In this document: piece by piece, positions 59,320-64,000 of the stretch | Numbering within the stretch: the stretch's first letter is position 1 | Layout of the letters: every line of letters starts with the position of its first letter | Source of the DNA: Aurantimonas sp. 22II-16-19i | GTDB taxonomy: Bacteria > Pseudomonadota > Alphaproteobacteria > Rhizobiales > Rhizobiaceae | Length of the DNA stretch: 64,000 nucleotides | Direction: 5' to 3' | NCBI RefSeq assembly: GCF_002088275.1 | Contig: NZ_AQQS01000017.1 | Span: 48,535-112,534, forward strand | Translations under genes and position numbers: made by a program | Notes under the pieces: model-generated | Told to the model about the DNA's origin: nothing | The model's input: the letters and a program-made list of their open reading frames with translations, nothing else | Database searches by the model: none

Positions 59320-59569
59320 AGATCCGGACCTCGTTGCCTCGTGCCCGTCGCACGGAGATGAGTCGGATGGCACCGCCTCTTCGCGTGAAGATGGCCGCCC
59401 AGTGTTTTCCGCCGAGTTTTCCGACGGCAACATATCGTGCTTCGCTTTGCGACGGCGCATCGAATTCCAGAAGCCTCGGGTCATCGAAGAGAGCCTTGGC
59501 TTCCTCGAAATCGATTCCATGCTTGCGCTTGTTGGACGTGCTCTTCTCTGGATCGTATTCGAAACCCAT
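59306..59569 (-). CDS. brnT: BrnT-family toxin
   Basis: 87 residues: FEYDPEKSTSNKRKHGIDFEEAKALFDDP is the BrnT N-terminus, with RLISVRRARGNEVRIYE near the C-terminus. It is a small RNase of the RelE-like fold that stops translation. The first gene of a toxin-first pair. It starts 32 bp after greA; a GTG at 59578 is another possible start. Confidence 0.85.
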   Translation of the reverse strand: MGFEYDPEKSTSNKRKHGIDFEEAKALFDDPRLLEFDAPSQSEARYVAVGKLGGKHWAAIFTRRGGAIRLISVRRARGNEVRIYEGA

Positions 59570-59600
59570 CGAGAGCACGCCCGAATGACGGCGTCGCCGC

Positions 59601-60074
59601 CTACTGCCAGCTGACCTCGAGGATCTCGTAGGACCTTGCGCCGCCGGGGGCGGCGACCTCGACGGTGTCGCCTTCGGTCTTGCCGATCAGCGCGCGGGCG
59701 ATGGGCGAGGAGATCGAGATCTTGCCCTCCTTCACGTCGGCTTCCTGGTCGCCGACGATCTGGTAGCGCCGCTCTTCCTCGGTGTCCTCGTCGACGAGCT
59801 TGACGGTGGCGCCGAACTTGATCCGGTCGCCGGACATCTTCGACAGGTCGATCACCTCGGCGCGGGCCGTCAGGTCTTCCAGCTCCGAGATGCGGCCCTC
59901 GTTGAGGCTCTGGGCTTCCTTGGCCGCGTGATATTCGGCGTTCTCGGAGAGGTCGCCGTGAGCGCGCGCCTCGGAGATCGCCGCGATGATCCTCGGGCGC
60001 TCTTCCTGCTGGCGACGGCGCAGCTCTTCCCGCAGCGCCTCGAAACCGCGACTCGTCATCGGGACCTTTTCCAT
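59601..60074 (-). CDS. greA: Transcription elongation factor GreA
   Basis: 157 residues. N-terminal coiled coil (1-75) with [20 protein letters not shown], whose acidic tip enters RNA polymerase; C-terminal FKBP-like domain (80-157) with [20 protein letters not shown]. It restarts backtracked polymerase. GGAGG is five bases before ATG 60074. It follows carB in the same direction with 212 bp between. Confidence 0.96.
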   Translation of the reverse strand: MEKVPMTSRGFEALREELRRRQQEERPRIIAAISEARAHGDLSENAEYHAAKEAQSLNEGRISELEDLTARAEVIDLSKMSGDRIKFGATVKLVDEDTEEERRYQIVGDQEADVKEGKISISSPIARALIGKTEGDTVEVAAPGGARSYEILEVSWQ

Positions 60075-60253
60075 GGCCTCCACCTTTCCGGACCTCGCGT
60101 GATACGCGAGGTCGACCTCTCAAGGACTTCGCGCAACTGGCGAAGTCGGTCTACACACACTGTGCCGAGAACCCTGCCGCGACACAATAAGAAACCGGCC
60201 CAGAACGGCGTTTCCGCTCCGGACCAGCAGCACCATCAGACTGGCTGGACGTG

Positions 60254-60284
60254 GCGTCGGCGCCCGCTTTACGGGCGCCGACGC
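60254..60284 (-). terminator. Strong hairpin after carB
   Basis: 13-bp perfect stem GCGTCGGCGCCCG/CGGGCGCCGACGC with loop CTTTA, two bases after the carB stop. No T-run follows on either strand, so it may stop transcription weakly or protect the 3' end. Confidence 0.5.
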
Positions 60285-60286
60285 AG

Positions 60287-63781
<3,495 letters not shown>

Positions 63782-64000
63782 GGTGCGGCTCGTCCGATTT
63801 GTCTTTTTCGCGCGCGCGACAATCCCGGCCGCGCGGAGCGGCCAGGTCGGCGTCGAATGATGAGGCTGAGGCCGGCTTATAGGGAAGGCCGGCGCCGGGC
63901 GAAAGGGGCGGCGGGACGATTCCGGTGGAGCCTTGCCTGCCGAGGGTGCCGGCCGGGACTGTGAAGCGGCGCCCGCCGAGAACTCCACCCGGGCGGGCCG

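Overview
The window reads as chromosome of a GC-rich alphaproteobacterium, most likely order Hyphomicrobiales (Rhizobiales). The support is a SorC-type regulator fused to DhaK, an UvrB with long extra ends, a DUF3108 gene next to rpmB, a LysR regulator of the LsrB/VtlR type beside trxB, an LpcC-type LPS core glycosyltransferase, greA next to carB, HWE histidine kinases, and dispersed palindromic repeats. The family is not certain; Aurantimonadaceae-like is only a guess. Almost all the DNA is GC-rich; two stretches (about 15.06-18.08 kb and 23.7-26.2 kb) are clearly AT-richer and look acquired.

Layout. 0-3.6 kb: a C3/C4 ketose-phosphate module (regulator-DhaK fusion, DhaL, and a convergent TIM-like isomerase), probably for tetritol/erythrulose or dihydroxyacetone use. 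4.3-9.4 kb: HWE kinase plus single-domain receiver, a receiver-like small protein, an XRE regulator, DusA and a small secreted peptide. 9.6-14.5 kb: a polyprenyl-phosphate sugar transferase for exopolysaccharide, a FecR-domain protein coupled to a CHASE2-adenylate cyclase, and a convergent hypothetical gene. 15.2-21.4 kb: an AT-rich two-gene insert (NYN-type nuclease and a NACHT/STAND NTPase broken by a frameshift) starting 3 bp after the uvrB stop codon. UvrB itself carries three repeat elements translated in frame in its C-terminal tail.

21.8-31.3 kb: DUF1097 membrane protein, CAP-domain secreted protein, a possible sRNA, a frameshifted YjzC-like gene, a small HTH gene, a higB-higA toxin-antitoxin operon with a well-defined promoter and operator, an OmpR-type two-component system divergent from a PAP2 phosphatase, and a TetR/aldo-keto reductase pair with a palindromic operator. 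31.3-43.9 kb: a PQQ-dependent sugar dehydrogenase split into catalytic and membrane subunits, an SDR gene remnant, an AGE-family sugar epimerase/isomerase, a second aldo-keto reductase, a lipoprotein, an AraC regulator, RecQ, an MFS transporter and a PRC-barrel protein. This block looks oriented to sugar oxidation and isomerisation.

44.2-53.5 kb: a caspase-like protein with a Sel1-repeat tail, DUF3108, rpmB, a lipoprotein, a short preQ1-I-like riboswitch in front of the queuosine-precursor transporter yhhQ, a 157-bp MITE-like repeat, a SOUL haem-binding protein, a second possible sRNA, a small basic secreted protein, an SRPBCC protein and a metallophosphoesterase. 53.6-63.8 kb: a housekeeping block of lsrB, trxB, trkH, two glycosyltransferases, a BrnT/CopG-type toxin-antitoxin pair squeezed between lpcC and greA, then greA and carB. 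No tRNA, rRNA or CRISPR array was seen.
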